A program made the translations under genes and the position numbers. From Laetiporus sulphureus 93-53 (lineage: Eukaryota; Basidiomycota; Agaricomycetes; Polyporales; Laetiporaceae): a stretch of DNA of 64,000 nt. Each line of letters begins with the position of its first letter. Position 1 is the stretch's first letter. Under the pieces are notes generated by a model. The model searched no databases. It was not told the origin of the DNA and saw nothing but the letters and a program-made list of their open reading frames with translations. Where the stretch lies: NCBI RefSeq assembly GCF_001632365.1, contig NW_024468557.1:241799-305798 (forward strand). Reading direction: 5' to 3'. This document shows, piece by piece, positions 43,994-56,706 of this stretch.

Positions 43994-45681
43994 GAAGCTC
44001 ACCGTTTTGGCCTTACTGATTAGATGTCTTCAATGATCTTATTGACTTTATGACTGCCCGCTTTGACAGACCGACGGAACGCTGATGCTTTGGTAATGAG
44101 TTTTGTACAATTATGACTGATACACTAAGTCTGTGATAGTATCCTACACGATGCGGACTCATGTCGTTACTAATGATCGGCTGTGATCGGGTATATGGAC
44201 CAGCTTTGACGTTCGGCATGCTCACCGCACGGTTCTGTGTGCTAGCTTACCGATGTCATCTTCAAGGTGCACCGGATATAAGATACTTGCCACTCAATTG
44301 GTGGAACGGGCGCGAGCGTGCATGTTGCCCAGACAAGATGTATGGCCGCTAGAAAACGAATAGAGTTGAGCGCTGCATTCTGGTGCTTCCTCGGCCCGTC
44401 TCCGGCTACGAGTCACTGGCCTGCTCTATAATCGGTGCAATTATGGCGACATCTTCTGAGTAGCAAGCCCTCCTACCCTGTGCATCTTCTAGCGGACTCG
44501 TGCCACTGTGAACGGCAGCAGCCTGCCTTTGGCCTTGATCCTTCTTTGCTAATCTTGTTCACCGCTGATCCTGTGTGCGCGAAACCGTTGTTGCGGACAC
44601 CTCTAGAGAAAGGGGAACTGCTTATGCATCTTGTTGTGAGTGACATGCAATAGCTCACGGTTGAGGCTGAGACAGCAATAGTTTGGTAAATGACGTATGA
44701 TGCATGTGCAGCAAGCAACGAGAGTGCCTCATGCGCTTGTGGCTCTCTTTATCCGAAGGCGCGCGTCGTGAGTTCATTCACTTACCCATTGCCATCAGTG
44801 GAAGTCCCATGCACCGGGATGCTCTGCCATAGAATGAACATCGGAGAGCGGCGATACGACCTGTTCGGAGCGCACCTTGTTGGGCACATGGCAAGGGGGC
44901 TGAGACTGACACCAACCAATTTTCCGGTGCTCTTCGATAAGGAAGTGCCCTATAACGAAACGAATGAATCCGTTTGAAGGAGCACACACGAGCGACCTTA
45001 CGTTTAGGGGCTCGTCGTTGCGTCACAGTGGTCACGGGAGGTAGAAAGAATAGAGCAATTCGAGGGCCTGTCTCACACTCAATCAATCATGCAATCAGGG
45101 AGTAGCTGGCGCACCGATGCAATCAGGATAAACCAATTCTCGTGTTATCACGCGCACTACAAATTTCTTCGGAGTTCTCCAGTCCAACTCACAGGTTACG
45201 CCGCACTGATGGCCTTGATCTCATGTATGGAAGAAGGCGTAGTGCACACTGTGCACGCAAAGCGCATGCAGAGGATGAGGAATTCAGAGGTGACACAGGA
45301 ACTTAAGCAGGATAGTTGTCCGCATGGAGGTATCGTGATGACCAAACAGCTGCTCGCTGTAGTCAGCGGCTGTTCGCCGGCAGCCACGGTTCGCGATGCC
45401 GAGTCTGATCTGTGGAAGAACCATGCCGACACGCAGAAGACGGAATAGCGAAGTGGAGCTCTGCAACATAACAGACGCACCGTGACCGTATTTTCGGCTT
45501 ACCCACCCTCTCCCATTCAAAAGCTAATATCAACCCACCACTGCAATCCACCGCTGCACCTGCAACCCCCGCAGATCGGTAACAACAAGCTCCCTCTTTC
45601 GCCACCCGTGCCTTTGAATCGATATTTACCTTCTGATCCTAGTTGGGATCGTCGCCTCTGCCTGCTTATATCCCGACCAAA
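43994..45681. other. 1.7-kb region without a supported gene
   Basis: Open frames up to about 120 codons occur on both strands (for example 45089-45448 plus) but they overlap each other, lack domains and have no consistent splice structure. I see no repeat or RNA gene here. A lineage-specific gene or an untranslated transcript cannot be excluded. Confidence 0.4.
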
Positions 45682-45927
45682 ATGCTTGCAAACCCACCAC
45701 AGTGCAATGACCCATCACAGTGCAACGAGCAGCACGATATCGATCCATTCATCCTCTACGCACAGTCGCTGCACAACTACACACTCCAGTTATGGACGGA
45801 ATCCAGACGGATCGCAGAGGAGAAAAGGCGCGACAGGGCGGGAGAATTAGCAGGAGCGCGAAGGAGGGAAGAGGAGAGACAGAAGCAGAGGAATCCGGTT
45901 TTGACGACTGCCAGCAACGCAGTCTAG
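45682..45927 (+). CDS. Small charged hypothetical protein
   Basis: 81 residues, MLANPPQCNDPSQCNEQHDI, then FILYAQSLHNYTLQLWTESR and a K/R/E-rich helical tail ending TTASNAV. The helical middle and tail suggest a short coiled coil. No known family recognised. Could be the first exon of a longer gene continuing into 46-47 kb. Confidence 0.45.
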   Translation: MLANPPQCNDPSQCNEQHDIDPFILYAQSLHNYTLQLWTESRRIAEEKRRDRAGELAGARRREEERQKQRNPVLTTASNAV

Positions 45928-46149
45928 GTAGAGACCGAGGACAAGACTGGAATAGCTCGAGAGAACCCGGTGGGTTGATTCGGTCGATTTGCTGTCATGC
46001 TTGCTCAATGATGCCCGTATTGCGCGGGCCCTGGAATTCAGAACCGGTATTGTGGTCTGCAATCGCGTTTGCCCTCGCTGCCGGACATACCATCGGGCGC
46101 ACAGTACCCATGCTAGCGTGCCCCACGCATACTATCGACTTGCCTGTTC

Positions 46150-46890
46150 TACATGTACGGCATCCAGATGCCCATGGTCACCCATGATACGATATATATC
46201 CAGGACTCTTACCTCTTGTATTCCCCCTTGCATCCTATTGATATCCGCCTCCTCTCGCTCGCACCTACACACGTGGTTATGGAAGTGTTGCCTGATCGAG
46301 ACATCATGCCGCCATGCCGAAGACCGTCCAGCACTCCAGTACGCTCACTACGAGTAGAGTAACGAGCAAGAGCGAGCAAAACGTTACAGACACCATCTCT
46401 TATGTCCCTCCTGGCCTAGGCCGTTGGCCGGCTTCTCACCGTGATAGGGAACGTCGACGATCAAGCCTATTTGCCCGATGGCCAAAGTGCAGTAAGAACC
46501 AATCCGACCGTTACGGAAGTGCTCATTCTCAATGCCTCCGATCTGATTAGGACTGTGCACGAGGACGCGACCAGGCGTTTCGTCCCTAATATTAGACTCG
46601 GTCGTTGATCGATATTCTGGACCGAATGTCCAATTCCAAGCACAAGGGCCAGGTGAGCATGAACGTTTGCTACTTTGCAAGGAACCCTACATAATGGAAT
46701 GGGCCGGGTTTCTAATAATGACTCCGAAGAGCCCCTCGCGCTTATCCACATGCCCGAATTCATGTCACAATATGCGCTCGTCCGTGAGAGCGGCCTGTCA
46801 AGCTGGGCGAAGTCAGTTACGCGACGCACGTTGGCCGTTATCCGCACAAGATGGACGGACGATCTTTTCCTTGCCTCCGAGGATATTTAA
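46150..46890 (+). CDS. Probable multi-exon gene of unknown function
   Basis: Three stretches on the plus strand read like protein: MYGIQMPMVTHDTIYIQDSY with LLYSPLHPIDIRLLSLAPTH (from 46153); VIGNVDDQAYLPDGQSAVRT with VTEVLILNASDLIRTVHEDA (about 46438-46608); and NGMGRVSNNDSEEPLALIHM with LALIHMPEFMSQYALVRESG and SSWAKSVTRRTLAVIRTRW, ending at 46890. They lie in different frames, so introns would be needed near 46310-46430 and 46610-46680. I recognise no family and cannot fix the start (perhaps near 45990). A decayed gene is the alternative. Confidence 0.35.
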
Positions 46891-46999
46891 AGGTGCTTCT
46901 TGGCTCTTGAATCATCCCAGAGACCTTCCAGCTTGGAGATAGTTGTCAAGGGCCCTCCTTGTGCAGTCGTTTCTTGACGCTTGTCCTGGGTCGGCCACA

Positions 47000-49900
47000 A
47001 TGACGCGCAGGGAATACCGCACGGCTGCCATTGCCCTTTGGGTTTCCAGTGTCGCTGCACAGGGCAACCTGTTGGGTCCGGCCGCGTACACTGTCCCTGG
47101 GCCATTCCCGACATCTGTGTACCAATCGTACTACAACGACCCCACCGCAACGTCCGCGGAACCGCAACCCGTCATATCGGATCCTGTGACGGTAAGTCGG
47201 TTATATGCCCATAGTAACAGCTCTAAATCAGCGCATATACGTAGCATGAGACTTATCCGTACTGGTTAACGAATCCGGAGACGATCCCTCAGGTAGTGTT
47301 CGTCGATCTCTCTCACGCCCAGCTCAACTTAACTTGGACCGCAGCTAGACACCGGGGAAACGCATCCTCTTCCACCGGCAGCATCCTCGTCGCAGCTGCT
47401 CGATCTCGCCGTCCAGCAGATCGTCTCCATCGCGAACAACCCTGCTTTTGGCGACGATACATGCACACAGTGCCAAGCTTCGCTCGAAGTCGCCAAGTTC
47501 CTCGCCCTCGCTGCTCCCGAGGAGGGTCCCAATCTCGCTGTGCGGCTGTGTGAGTACTTCGACTACGCGGACGACTGCGAGAAGGATTACGGAATCTACA
47601 CGCTCGGATCGCCCATCACGCAGGTTGTGGCGTATGCGGACGTGGGTGGGTATGATGGCCAGGTACGTGGATTCCTGGTGATCACAACTATTGATTGATT
47701 GTGACATGGCCTGTTTGATTTCCATCGATTTGATAACAGATGATCTGCTACAACTTTTTGGGATTGTGTCCAAGTGCTGGGACGAGCCCGTTGAACCTGA
47801 CTGGCTGGTTTGCCAAACCGAAGCCGGATCCGCTCCCGCCTGCCACGCAACCCACTGGCGAGCGGCTCAAGATCCTGCACATGTCCGACCTGCACATTGA
47901 CCCTCGTCCGTGGTTCCCTCTTAACCACATTCGTTCCTGGCACTAATGTGCAACCAGGTTACACGATTGGCGCCGAAGCGAATTGTACAGCGTATTTGTG
48001 CTGTCGTCCGTCGAGCTACAACGAGTACAGTCCCAATGTGACGACCCAGCCTGCTCCACGATATGGTGCCTACTATTGGTAGGGTTTCCTGCATGTCGAG
48101 GCGAATGTTCTGCTTATCATGCATCTAGTGATGCACCATATAACTTGATTCTGGCTGCTCTTCAAGCTGTTCCTGTACTGACCGGAACACAGGAGAATGG
48201 ATTCAATTTTACGATCTACACTGGCGACCTGGTCTCGCATGATGATGAACACGAGCTGTCAAAGTAAGCATGAAACGTGTAACGAACGATATCTGTGGCT
48301 AACATTTGACTGCTAGGGAATACACTGTGTACACTGAGGTATCTTGGAGCTCTCCTTTACTCAGAGGTCGCGTCATTTTCTCATATTCGACCCTTGCAGA
48401 CGGTCCTGTACGATCTCTTGAAACGGCAGATCAACTCTGGCCCCGTCTATGCTGTTCTGGGTAATCATGATACGTATAATGAGTACGTGTCGATAATTCA
48501 TGCACGGCAAAAGTGATAAGAGCTTCCGTCACAGAGCGCAGAATTCCCCTTACAACATCGGGGAAGAACTGGAAGGCCAATTCAACTGGTACGTTTACCT
48601 TATATGTGACGTTCTTTCACTGATGCGCGGATGAACATCTAGGGATTATGATCACCTTGCCGCTTTGTGGGAGCTGGAAGGGTGGATCTCGGAGACGACC
48701 ACACAACAAGCCCGCACACATTACTCGGCTTATTCAGTACAGCGTAGTGATGGGCTTAGGATTATCACTCTCAACACCGATATGTGTGAGTGGGAGTTCA
48801 GAAGCCCCGTTGGCCTTACGTGCTCATCATTCTCCCGCATACAGGGTATAGGTGTGTGTCCTCACAAATGGTCGCAGCCAGACGATATAGCTCGTTGTTG
48901 ATCCATGTGTATGAAGGGCGAACTACTATAACTACATCAATCTTGCGTCGTCCGACAACTCTGGCATGCTCAGGTTCTTGACCGATGAGCTGCAGGATGC
49001 TGAAGATGCTGGTGATCGAGGCATGTAACGGCTCGACTTGTGTCAGAATGCGTTCTAACGGTGCATGATAGTTTGGATTCTAGGCCATGTCTTGAGCGGC
49101 TGGAGTGGTAGCAATCCTTTGGAAAACCCGACTAACCTATGTACGTCGCGATTGATAAGATGACTTGAAATGGAAGCTCATTGTCTCGCACTATGCAGTC
49201 TATCAGATGTACGTGTCTAATTAGCATGTCAAGAGTGTCAATATTCATCTCATGATTTTAGTGTCGACCGGTTCTCTCCTCATGTCATCGCCGGTATGTT
49301 TCTCGTACTTCCCTGAATCATCTAGCTAACGGTACCTTCAGGATTGTTCTTCGGCCACACTCATGAGGATCAGCTCAGTGTTTGTATCTTTTGTCGTTTG
49401 TCTTTCCTGATCGATCTGATTTATTCGACTCGACTGGCATGCAGATTTTTTACGCAAATAATGGAACCGTAATGAGCGCCGAAACTGCTCTCGCAACTGA
49501 ATGGGTACGTCGTGACTTTGCGCGAATCTCCAGCCGCAGAATCCCTGATCGCCAAGCAGATCTGCCCATCGGTAACCCCGCTCACCAATCTAAACTCTGG
49601 ATTCCGCGTGTACGAGGTCGATTCCGGGGTATGTCTATTCATGCGAGGCTTTGACCTTCTGAGCCTTAACTTACTCCACCGCCAATACAAAAACAGACAT
49701 TCGACGTCCTTGATGCGTACACGTGAGTGCAACACGACGTCAAGGGTGTAGCGGCACAATGCACGCCGAAACTGACTCACATTCTAGCTGGTACGCTGAT
49801 GTCAACTCGTTCTCCGAGCTTGACGATCAGGTCGAAAACGGTCCGACGTACAATTTTGAGTATAGTACGCGCGAAGCATATGGCGGTAGCATTACCGAGT

Positions 49901-50252
49901 GGGGACCCAATGATCCTTTGAACGCGACGTGGTGGCACCTGGTCACTGAAGGTGAGCTTGAGCAGGGGGTTTTCTAGACGACGTTATGTGGCTACTGATA
50001 TCATACATCTTGCTCAGCAATGGAGAAGAACTCATCCCTTGTATCTGTGCGTCGCAGCTTATAGCCAAGGGTGTCAATCTTCTGATGTGTTCTGCTCTCT
50101 TCCAGCTCTTCAACACCTATCAGGGCAAGAGTTCCGTCCGCTCTCCCTCGTGCACCGGCGAGTGTGCTTCAGCCAAGGTCTGTTACATGCGAAGTGGCAG
50201 TGCTAGTATCGCCATTCAAAACTGCCCGTCTGGCTATGATTCTGTTCAATGA
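47000..50252 (+). CDS. Acid-sphingomyelinase-like phosphodiesterase, secreted
   Basis: Calcineurin-like metallophosphoesterase of the ASM group, acting outside the cell or in the vacuole on sphingomyelin or related phosphodiesters. The signal peptide is MTRREYRTAAIALWVSSVAA. A saposin-like cysteine-rich stretch follows (DDTCTQCQASLEVAKFLALA, RLCEYFDYADDCEKDYG). The metal-binding motifs are ILHMSDLHIDPRY, YTGDLVSHD, VLGNHDTYN, WILGHVLSG and GLFFGHTHEDQL. Aromatic-rich segments around LNTDMWYRYNYYNYINLASS match the family core. Cysteine-rich end: CTGECASAKVCYMRS. About sixteen short exons; some boundaries near 47240-47400 and 48900-48930 are tentative. Confidence 0.88.
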
Positions 50253-50641
50253 GACATTCGCTTGGGACCGTCTAGTGAGGGGTTCCTGAAGTCATCCTGA
50301 TATGGCCGCTTGCTAGGACTTTTGACTAGTGATATTTCTTGGATGGAGAGTAGTATATCTTCGCTGTTGGAAAGCATGGATCTTGTCTCCTATGGTAGTG
50401 TTCTCCCCCTTTCGTGGTCTATGTCAGCCCCAAAAACAGGCGTACAGCCGCTGTTATTGATGACCGTGTAAAGGCGATGCTCGCTATATATGCGTGCGAA
50501 CCCGCCGTTATTTACATCTCTCCGTCAGACCGCGTTATAACTCTTCACATAGACAACCTTCGGACAATACTCTATCACCTGTGAGAGGAATGCACCACTG
50601 ACCTGTCGCCTTAGACATGCTAAAGCTGTTGCTTCTCTTAA
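50253..50641. other. Intergenic region between the phosphodiesterase and F-box-1
   Basis: 389 bases; presumably the F-box-1 promoter. Nothing else recognised. Confidence 0.5.
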
Positions 50642-51825
50642 GTGATGCGAGAACTACCACTGGAAGTGCTCGAAAGCGTTCTCGAGAAGGTCTACTACGA
50701 CGCGAGATGCAACCCGGATCTCTCAACTTTACTTGCATGCAGTCTGGTCTGCAGATTTTGGGCAGAACCATCGCACCGACTGCTCCTCCACTCTGTAGAA
50801 CTCCGGTCCATGAAGAGAGCCGCCCACTTCTTTCGTTCCATCGATCCTTCCACTGTTGCCGGCGGCCATCTAGGCGCATTCTCAACATGTCCACTGGATC
50901 CTCAAGTGCAGGAACGAACATCGCGCCGATCCGCCTATTCATTCATATCCTATCTTCCTGTACCAGACTCTACGGGCTAGTATTGGACGCGTATGGCATT
51001 CACGGTTTCGACCCGGAAGACCTAGCCAAGCTGCAACGTCATGATCTCAGTCCGATCCGGGCATTGCGCCTGACGGGCTACAGCGAGTCCCGCGTCTTGT
51101 ATCAACTTCTCGAGATCTGGCCTACCATCCAGTTTCTTTGCATCGATTTCGAGCTGAACGCTGATCCACCTGCGCATGCTACACGCGTCAAACTCTACGA
51201 GCTATCGCTACTCGGTGGGCTTTCCGTCAAGGTTATGACTTGGCTGTTGTCCTCCTCAGAGCTCTCGCTGCAGATCTTCGAGTTGCGTTATCATTTTGGC
51301 AATGATCACGCAAGAGTGCTTGCAAAGCATGGGCCGCATATCCGCTCCCTGCGTGTGCTGTCCCCTACCTCGGAAGTCCAGTCATTGGTCGAGAACTGTC
51401 CCAACCTGGAAGAGCTTATCGTCACGCAGGCGGCCCTTGTTCAAGAACCCACGCGCAGACTAGCGAACATTCTCTCCTCGACCTCGCAGTCGCTCGAACA
51501 CCTCGGTGTCTGGGTTGGGGCTTTCGAGGATTACTTCTGGAACCTAAATTATGCTGTCAATCACCTGCAGAGACTGCGCGTGCTGTCCTATTACGCACCT
51601 GATGGCGAACTTGAAAATCACAGCAGATATTCTGAGATTCAAAGCAAATGCGAGGAAAAAAAGATCGACTTGCGACTCCTCAAGATCATGACCTGGAAAG
51701 TGAGTGCAGCCCCGCGAATGGGACAAAATTATCAAGCTTACATCTCCCAGAGGATGGAAGACCCTGTTCCGGTGGCCCTCTTTCCTCGCGGCATCTCCAT
51801 TTCTCACTTCCGTTTCATGAATTGA
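50642..51825 (+). pseudogene. F-box/LRR protein with an apparent frameshift (F-box-1)
   Basis: The F-box starts at 50642 (MRELPLEVLESVLEKVYYDA, ACSLVCRFWAEPSHRLLLHS) and runs in one frame to about GHLGAF (50877). The LRR-like remainder continues in another frame from ILNMSTGSSSAGTNIAPIRL at about 50875, then LGGLSVKVMTWLLSSSELSL and HIRSLRVLSPTSEVQSLVEN, to FPRGISISHFRFMN at 51823. No GT-AG intron of workable length fits between the two frames, so a small indel near 50877-50884 is implied: a true frameshift or a base-call error. F-box proteins of this type recruit substrates to SCF ubiquitin ligases. Intron-free otherwise. Confidence 0.65.
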
Positions 51826-52032
51826 GCGGTCATCCTGAAGGAGTATTGCAGGGTCAAATCTGTCACAATGTCCGGCATGCATGTCTTACTTTGATGCATA
51901 TTCCCTTCGACTCCATCTCACCTTACGAGTAGCAACAATCCGCGGTTAACTTTTGCATGCACGAGCAACGTGATGCTGTCCAATTGTAATAAAAAAATCC
52001 AGATGCATACATTGAGGTCGCTTCTTCATTCA

Positions 52033-53735
52033 TCACAAATCATCTCGCCAAACCCCCCATCCGAGCTGGTGTCCGCATCCATCAATGTGTCCCTCCTTTC
52101 GTCCGGGTCCAGCCAAACACAGTATAGGGCAAGATGCCACAGTGGCACCTGATTTTTCTCCATGCCCATCTGCGCTGTCCTCCACCACTGGGACCACAAA
52201 TGCTCCTTCATCCTCCACGTCCTTCAGCCCAGCTAGTCCATCTTCGCCGTCCCCATCCTCCTCATCAGGCTCATAGTCCCGGTCAAACATGACTACCCGC
52301 ATGCCGTTTCCCCAACTTTGGCGCAAGCGGCCGCGGATGGCAGAAAGCTGCATAACGCCCTCCGCCCACCCACGCTCAAACTCAACACGGATGGCTCCAT
52401 GCTTTTCCGGCCCCATGGAGACTGGCGTAGTTGTCGCGAGCGAATGAATAGTCGGCAATGAGGGAAGGATACGGATCCGCTGGTTCTGAAGTGGGAGGCG
52501 GCTCGTGGAGGGAACTTTTGGGAGGAAGATCGTGTCCTTTGGAGGAGAGTTACGAAGGGAGACCGTCGCAGTGGCCAGTCCACGTCGACCACGGCGAGGT
52601 TGTCTGCGCATGGGAGCTTGCTCAACGGCTGGTTCTATGCCAGCCAGAGCCGCTGCTGCTCGAGCATGGCTGGCTTCTAGCCAAAGCTTCAGCCTTTTCT
52701 CTCGTTCCCTCGCATACTTGACTCCAGCCAGTGCCATCGTCTTCCCTAACCCTGCCCAATGCCCCAAAGTCTCGCCATCCTGTCCTTGCACATCGGCCCG
52801 CTGGCTAACAATGTGACAGCCGTCGAGTACTAAAGCTTTCAGTTTGTCGAAACGCCCCAACATCCCCTCGACGTCGGCCTCAACTACATTGCATGTCGAC
52901 ATATCGAGCAGTTCTATGTTTGGGAGCGCGTTTGGGAGCGCATACAGGAAACGAGCGGCCTGTCGCGTGGGCACACGCAGACGGAAATGATGAAGATTCT
53001 CAAGAAGCGGACAAAGGGCGAGAGTGGAGAGAGTATCCAAGCGGAAGAACACAAGAGGTTGCGCAAACTTTGTGGGCGCAATGGATGGATCCAGGGGCTC
53101 TTGTACAATGGAAAGTGTAGGTAGTTCTCCGGCAGGCCAACGCGAGAACGCAAGCAATGTAGAATCAAAGTATGCTCCCTGGCAGAATATGTTAGAAGAG
53201 CAGTATGCACCGAGCATATCTCCCTCACGTACCTTGAGAAATTGATAGTAGGTTGCTCGTTGCACGCTATGATACGGAGGTCGCGGTCAACATTCACGAG
53301 TGCCACAACCTGCAGATAGACTTACTATGGCCTGAACCTCAAGGAGATGAACCGCAACTCTTCCATCGGCTTCTGGAACATTTCTTCCAAGTGTTCCGGT
53401 GCAAAGAATGGTCCGATGAACAAGGTCAGCTCTCGCAATTTCGCCAAGAGCGCGAGCAGGTTCACCACGACATCTGCATCAACCGTCCAGCACTCCAGCG
53501 AGAAATGTCGGACCCAAGCAGCGTCTTCAGAGTTCTTTCGCAATCGGCGATACAGCTGAATGACCTGATCGCCATGTCTCAGCCGTACGCGTTCGAATAG
53601 GTGATATATCGGTATAGGCGAGCGTGCGGCAGCGCGAGTGAGAGCGAGAACAGTTTGCTGGAGATCTTCCGATGGTATGTGCGATAAAATGTGAGTATAT
53701 AGCTCCGGAGGCAACGACTCTATAGGCGCAAGCAT
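52033..53735 (-). CDS. F-box-like protein (F-box-2)
   Basis: Two or three exons. The start at 53735 gives MLAPIESLPPELYTHILSHI, an F-box-like N-terminus, then RRLRKNSEDAAWVRHFSLEC, ANLLALL-type helices and LRELTLFIGPFFAPEHLEEM. After introns near 53325-53270 and 53230-53180 the frame continues with leucine-rich stretches (FRLDTLSTLALCPLLENLHH, ALPNALPNIELLDMSTCNVV). A disordered basic segment (QAPMRRQPRRGRRGLATATV) follows, and the C-terminal part has a run of acidic residues (DEEDGDGEDG). Convergent with F-box-1, 207 bases apart. The target is unknown; an upstream ATG at 53792 is an alternative start. Confidence 0.7.
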
Positions 53736-54104
53736 CAATGACAATGACAGCAATATGCAATAGACTGTGCGTGCCACCTTTGCTTTAGTCATGCATCCAC
53801 AGAATTGGACCGATGGCTAAGACAGCATCAGAGATAATGACTTTGGAGATGACTAAGGTAGATTATTGCTGGACGCCTATGTTGAGCTACGAGGGTGTCG
53901 GCACTGAAATAAGACTGAAGAGCGAGTTGCCTCGAGGGTGGAATGAGACAACTCTGAGATAGCTCTGAGAACCTGACTGCATCTGCTTCTCAGGCTTCTA
54001 GCTTCAATCGTTGACGAACTTGCAGGTCCACCGTGCCCTTTCGAGTTTGTGATGGAAGCTCCATATCTTTGCCGCGTACTCTTCATTCGTTTCTTCAGCA
54101 ACGT

Positions 54105-54845
54105 ATGACTAGCCTGCTGTTCTCAACTATCGACGTTACGCGGCAGGCCTTCTATCGCACCGCGCTCACCTATGCCATCGTGAATCTCAAACCTATCGTG
54201 CCTGGACGTGCGTGCGATTGTGTCCTTTTTAAACAGAGAAAGCACTCATGCCCTCATCCCCCGGGTAGATGTGCTTGTCGTCCCGACACGACCAGTACGT
54301 CGGATCGCAGACCTCACGCCGTCCGAGCTGACTTCGCTCATGGTATCCGTGCAACGCGTCGGCCAAGTTATTGAACGTGCGTACGGTGCAGATGGCCTCA
54401 CAATCGCGTGCCAGGTGTGTCGGCTAGTCATGAATTCTAAGCCAGGCAACAAGAGTAGATGGGCTGACTGACGTCTATGCTTTCTCTATAGGACGGTAAA
54501 GCTGCAGGCCAGACAGTACCACACGTGCACTTTCATTTGCTCCCTCGCCACTTACAGGGTGATCGGTTCTCCGAAAACAACGATGCTATCTACCCCGAGC
54601 TCGAACAATCTGAGCAGGGTCTGTCACAACATCTGCGTGCAGCAGATGCGCAGGCTGGAGCGAGGAAGCAAAGCGATGCAGAATGCGAAGGACCCGTTGT
54701 CGACGAACACCCGCTTCAACTCAAAGTCGACGCCGATGAGGACCGCGAACCACGCTCGATGGAAGAGATGATGGCAGAAGCCGAGTGGTTGAAGGCATTC
54801 TTCTCTACGGAGGAAGGCGGGAAAGCAGCAGCCTCGGAAAGATGA
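54105..54845 (+). CDS. FHIT-type bis(5'-adenosyl)-triphosphatase (HIT family)
   Basis: Dinucleoside-polyphosphate hydrolase. Exons 54105..54207, 54269..54414 and 54492..54845 give 200 residues. Exon 1: MTSLLFSTIDVTRQAFYRTA, then ALTYAIVNLKPIVPG. The first intron join restores PGHVLVVPTRPVRRIADL exactly, which fixes the splice sites. The middle has LTPSELTSLMVSVQRVGQVI and GLTIACQDGKAAGQ. The histidine triad is HVHFHLLPR, with the nucleophilic histidine in the middle. The C-terminal acidic helix (EMMAEAEWLKAFFS) is typical of fungal members. No signal peptide. Confidence 0.93.
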
Positions 54846-55043
54846 TCTACATGCTAGATGATACATTAGAATCACAGGAGACACAATGCTGTACTACATC
54901 GACGACGCGAGGTGCGTGTATGAATTACACTAGACAATGGTAAACATCGGTCGTATGCAGGTAAAGCGAAACGCACAACAGAAAAGAGTATAATCACATC
55001 AAGGTATCCAGCAGCTCGTGATCGTACATGCGCTCCAGTTGCA

Positions 55044-56494
55044 TCAAGTCTCGCTCATATGAGGAGGCCTTGTGATCACATGTTGGCTGTCTTCCCATGT
55101 CCCGGGAACGAGCGCAAAAGTCAGAAGCCAAGTGGCGGTCAGGACGACTCCATTGCCTGAGGTCTCTTCAGTCTTCGCAGGAAGTCACGAATGCTCGGAA
55201 CGTACCTTTGTCATAAGACTTGATTGCATCCCAACTCCACGCGACAAATGCACCGACATAACCCAAGTACGGCACGACCGTCCTTAAGAGCGGCATGGCG
55301 GGGCGCACCTGCAGAGGTACAGCCGCCATCGGTATGTGGTCTAATAGCCACTTCAGGGCAGTGGTCAAAATCGCAGCACGCTTGGTGTTCTCCATCCGTG
55401 AGCTGTCCAGGACATCCAGGACAGGGGGAGGGAGATAGCTAGGCGCATATAGTCAATCTCAAATCCAAATAATTCATCAATATTGACACTACTCACATGC
55501 GGTATCCCCACCATCGAATCTCTAACGAAATCTTCTCCTTCGACGGCACCCAAACCTTTCTTTCCACGGCTTTCTGTCCTGGCCCGGTAGCTTTCCCTTT
55601 CCCCTTCCTAAAGAACGGCAAGGTGCCTCCGAAATGTACACGGGAGCTGGCATCTTCCATTTGCTGCTCTTCAATCGTTACTGCTTCGCCCTCGTCCATC
55701 GAGACTTCCGAGCGGGCGACCTCGACAAACGAGCTATCATCAGGCTCAAGTGGGCCATAGAACATAACGCTCGCATCGTCATCGGTCTGCGCATCGCTGG
55801 TCGGCATCTGTCCTTCTGCTGGCACGGTGTCCTTGCCCATGTTTGCCTTGAAGCGATCGAGCAACGCCCACACACTCTGCTTCCCCTTCTCGACAGACCC
55901 GTTCATCACGGACGGAGAAGACAGGTATGTCATCAGCTTGGAGTCGGCGAGGAAGCTCGGCAGCGTGATGCCTCCAATGGTGTCGGTGCTACCTTTGGCA
56001 CCAGCATTGGCTGCGGATGCTTGCGAGGAGGACAAGGGAGGCAGTGACAAGAGGAGACTGTGGATCTTGCTAGCAAGAGTCGCTGGCTCCGGTTCTGTGT
56101 CTGTTTCTCCGCTCTCTACAGCTGTCCCGTTGGTATCGACAGTAGCGACATGATTGTCCAATTCATGTCCGCCGTTTGAGCTCGCCTTAGACTCTGTTTG
56201 AGCAGAAGAGGTGATCTCCACAGAGGCCGCTGGAGCATTTCCGGGGGTAGCATCCTTGGCCTCTGCGCCTGGAGAAGCATGCGACCAATGTGCGGGCGGG
56301 AACCCCTCATCTCGACCGGTATTTCTCCTTCCGAATTTCATGAATCGTTGAAAGTGAGAAGGGGCAGAAGGGGTTGTGCTGGGCTGTTCTGCGGTCGTCA
56401 TTGTAATATCAAGTGTGTTACTAACCAATTGCTGAGTGCCCTTTGAGCTGCGCAGCGTGGAGGTGTGGGGCGAATAGTCACTTGTATGCGCCAT
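55044..56494 (-). CDS. Conserved fungal protein of unknown function with C-terminal membrane segments
   Basis: The first exon begins at 56494 (or at 56401, MTTAEQPSTTPSAPSHFQRF). It encodes a long S/T/P/E-rich disordered part, a short conserved block (GGITLPSFLADSKLMTYLSS, QSVWALLDRFKANMGK), and VWVPSKEKISLEIRWWGYR. After an intron near 55490-55440: IYLPPPVLDVL, AAILTTALKWLLDHIPMAAV and LRTVVPYLGYVGAFVAWSWD, then NGVVLTATWLLTFALVPGTW after the last intron. Two hydrophobic stretches near the C-terminus could form membrane helices. I recognise it only as a hypothetical protein typical of basidiomycetes. Neighbours give no clue. Confidence 0.65.
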
Positions 56495-56706
56495 GTCCGG
56501 ATTCAGACCTTCATCTTGTGGTGCATCCGCGGGGCTTCGGATCGCAGTGTCATGGAACGTGAATGGAACATGAACAGCTTGGGGGTTCCTAGGCCCGGTA
56601 AGCCTGCGGCATTTCTTGGAGTACGAGAGCAGCCGACGGCCACAGAGTTCGCAAGTAAACTCGCCGTTGTTGTGATATAATATATTATTTTAGAAATTAA
56701 AGCATT

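Noticed and set aside
45089..45448. 119-codon open frame in the 44-45.6 kb gap
   Set aside because: Overlapped by several antisense frames and without recognisable features.
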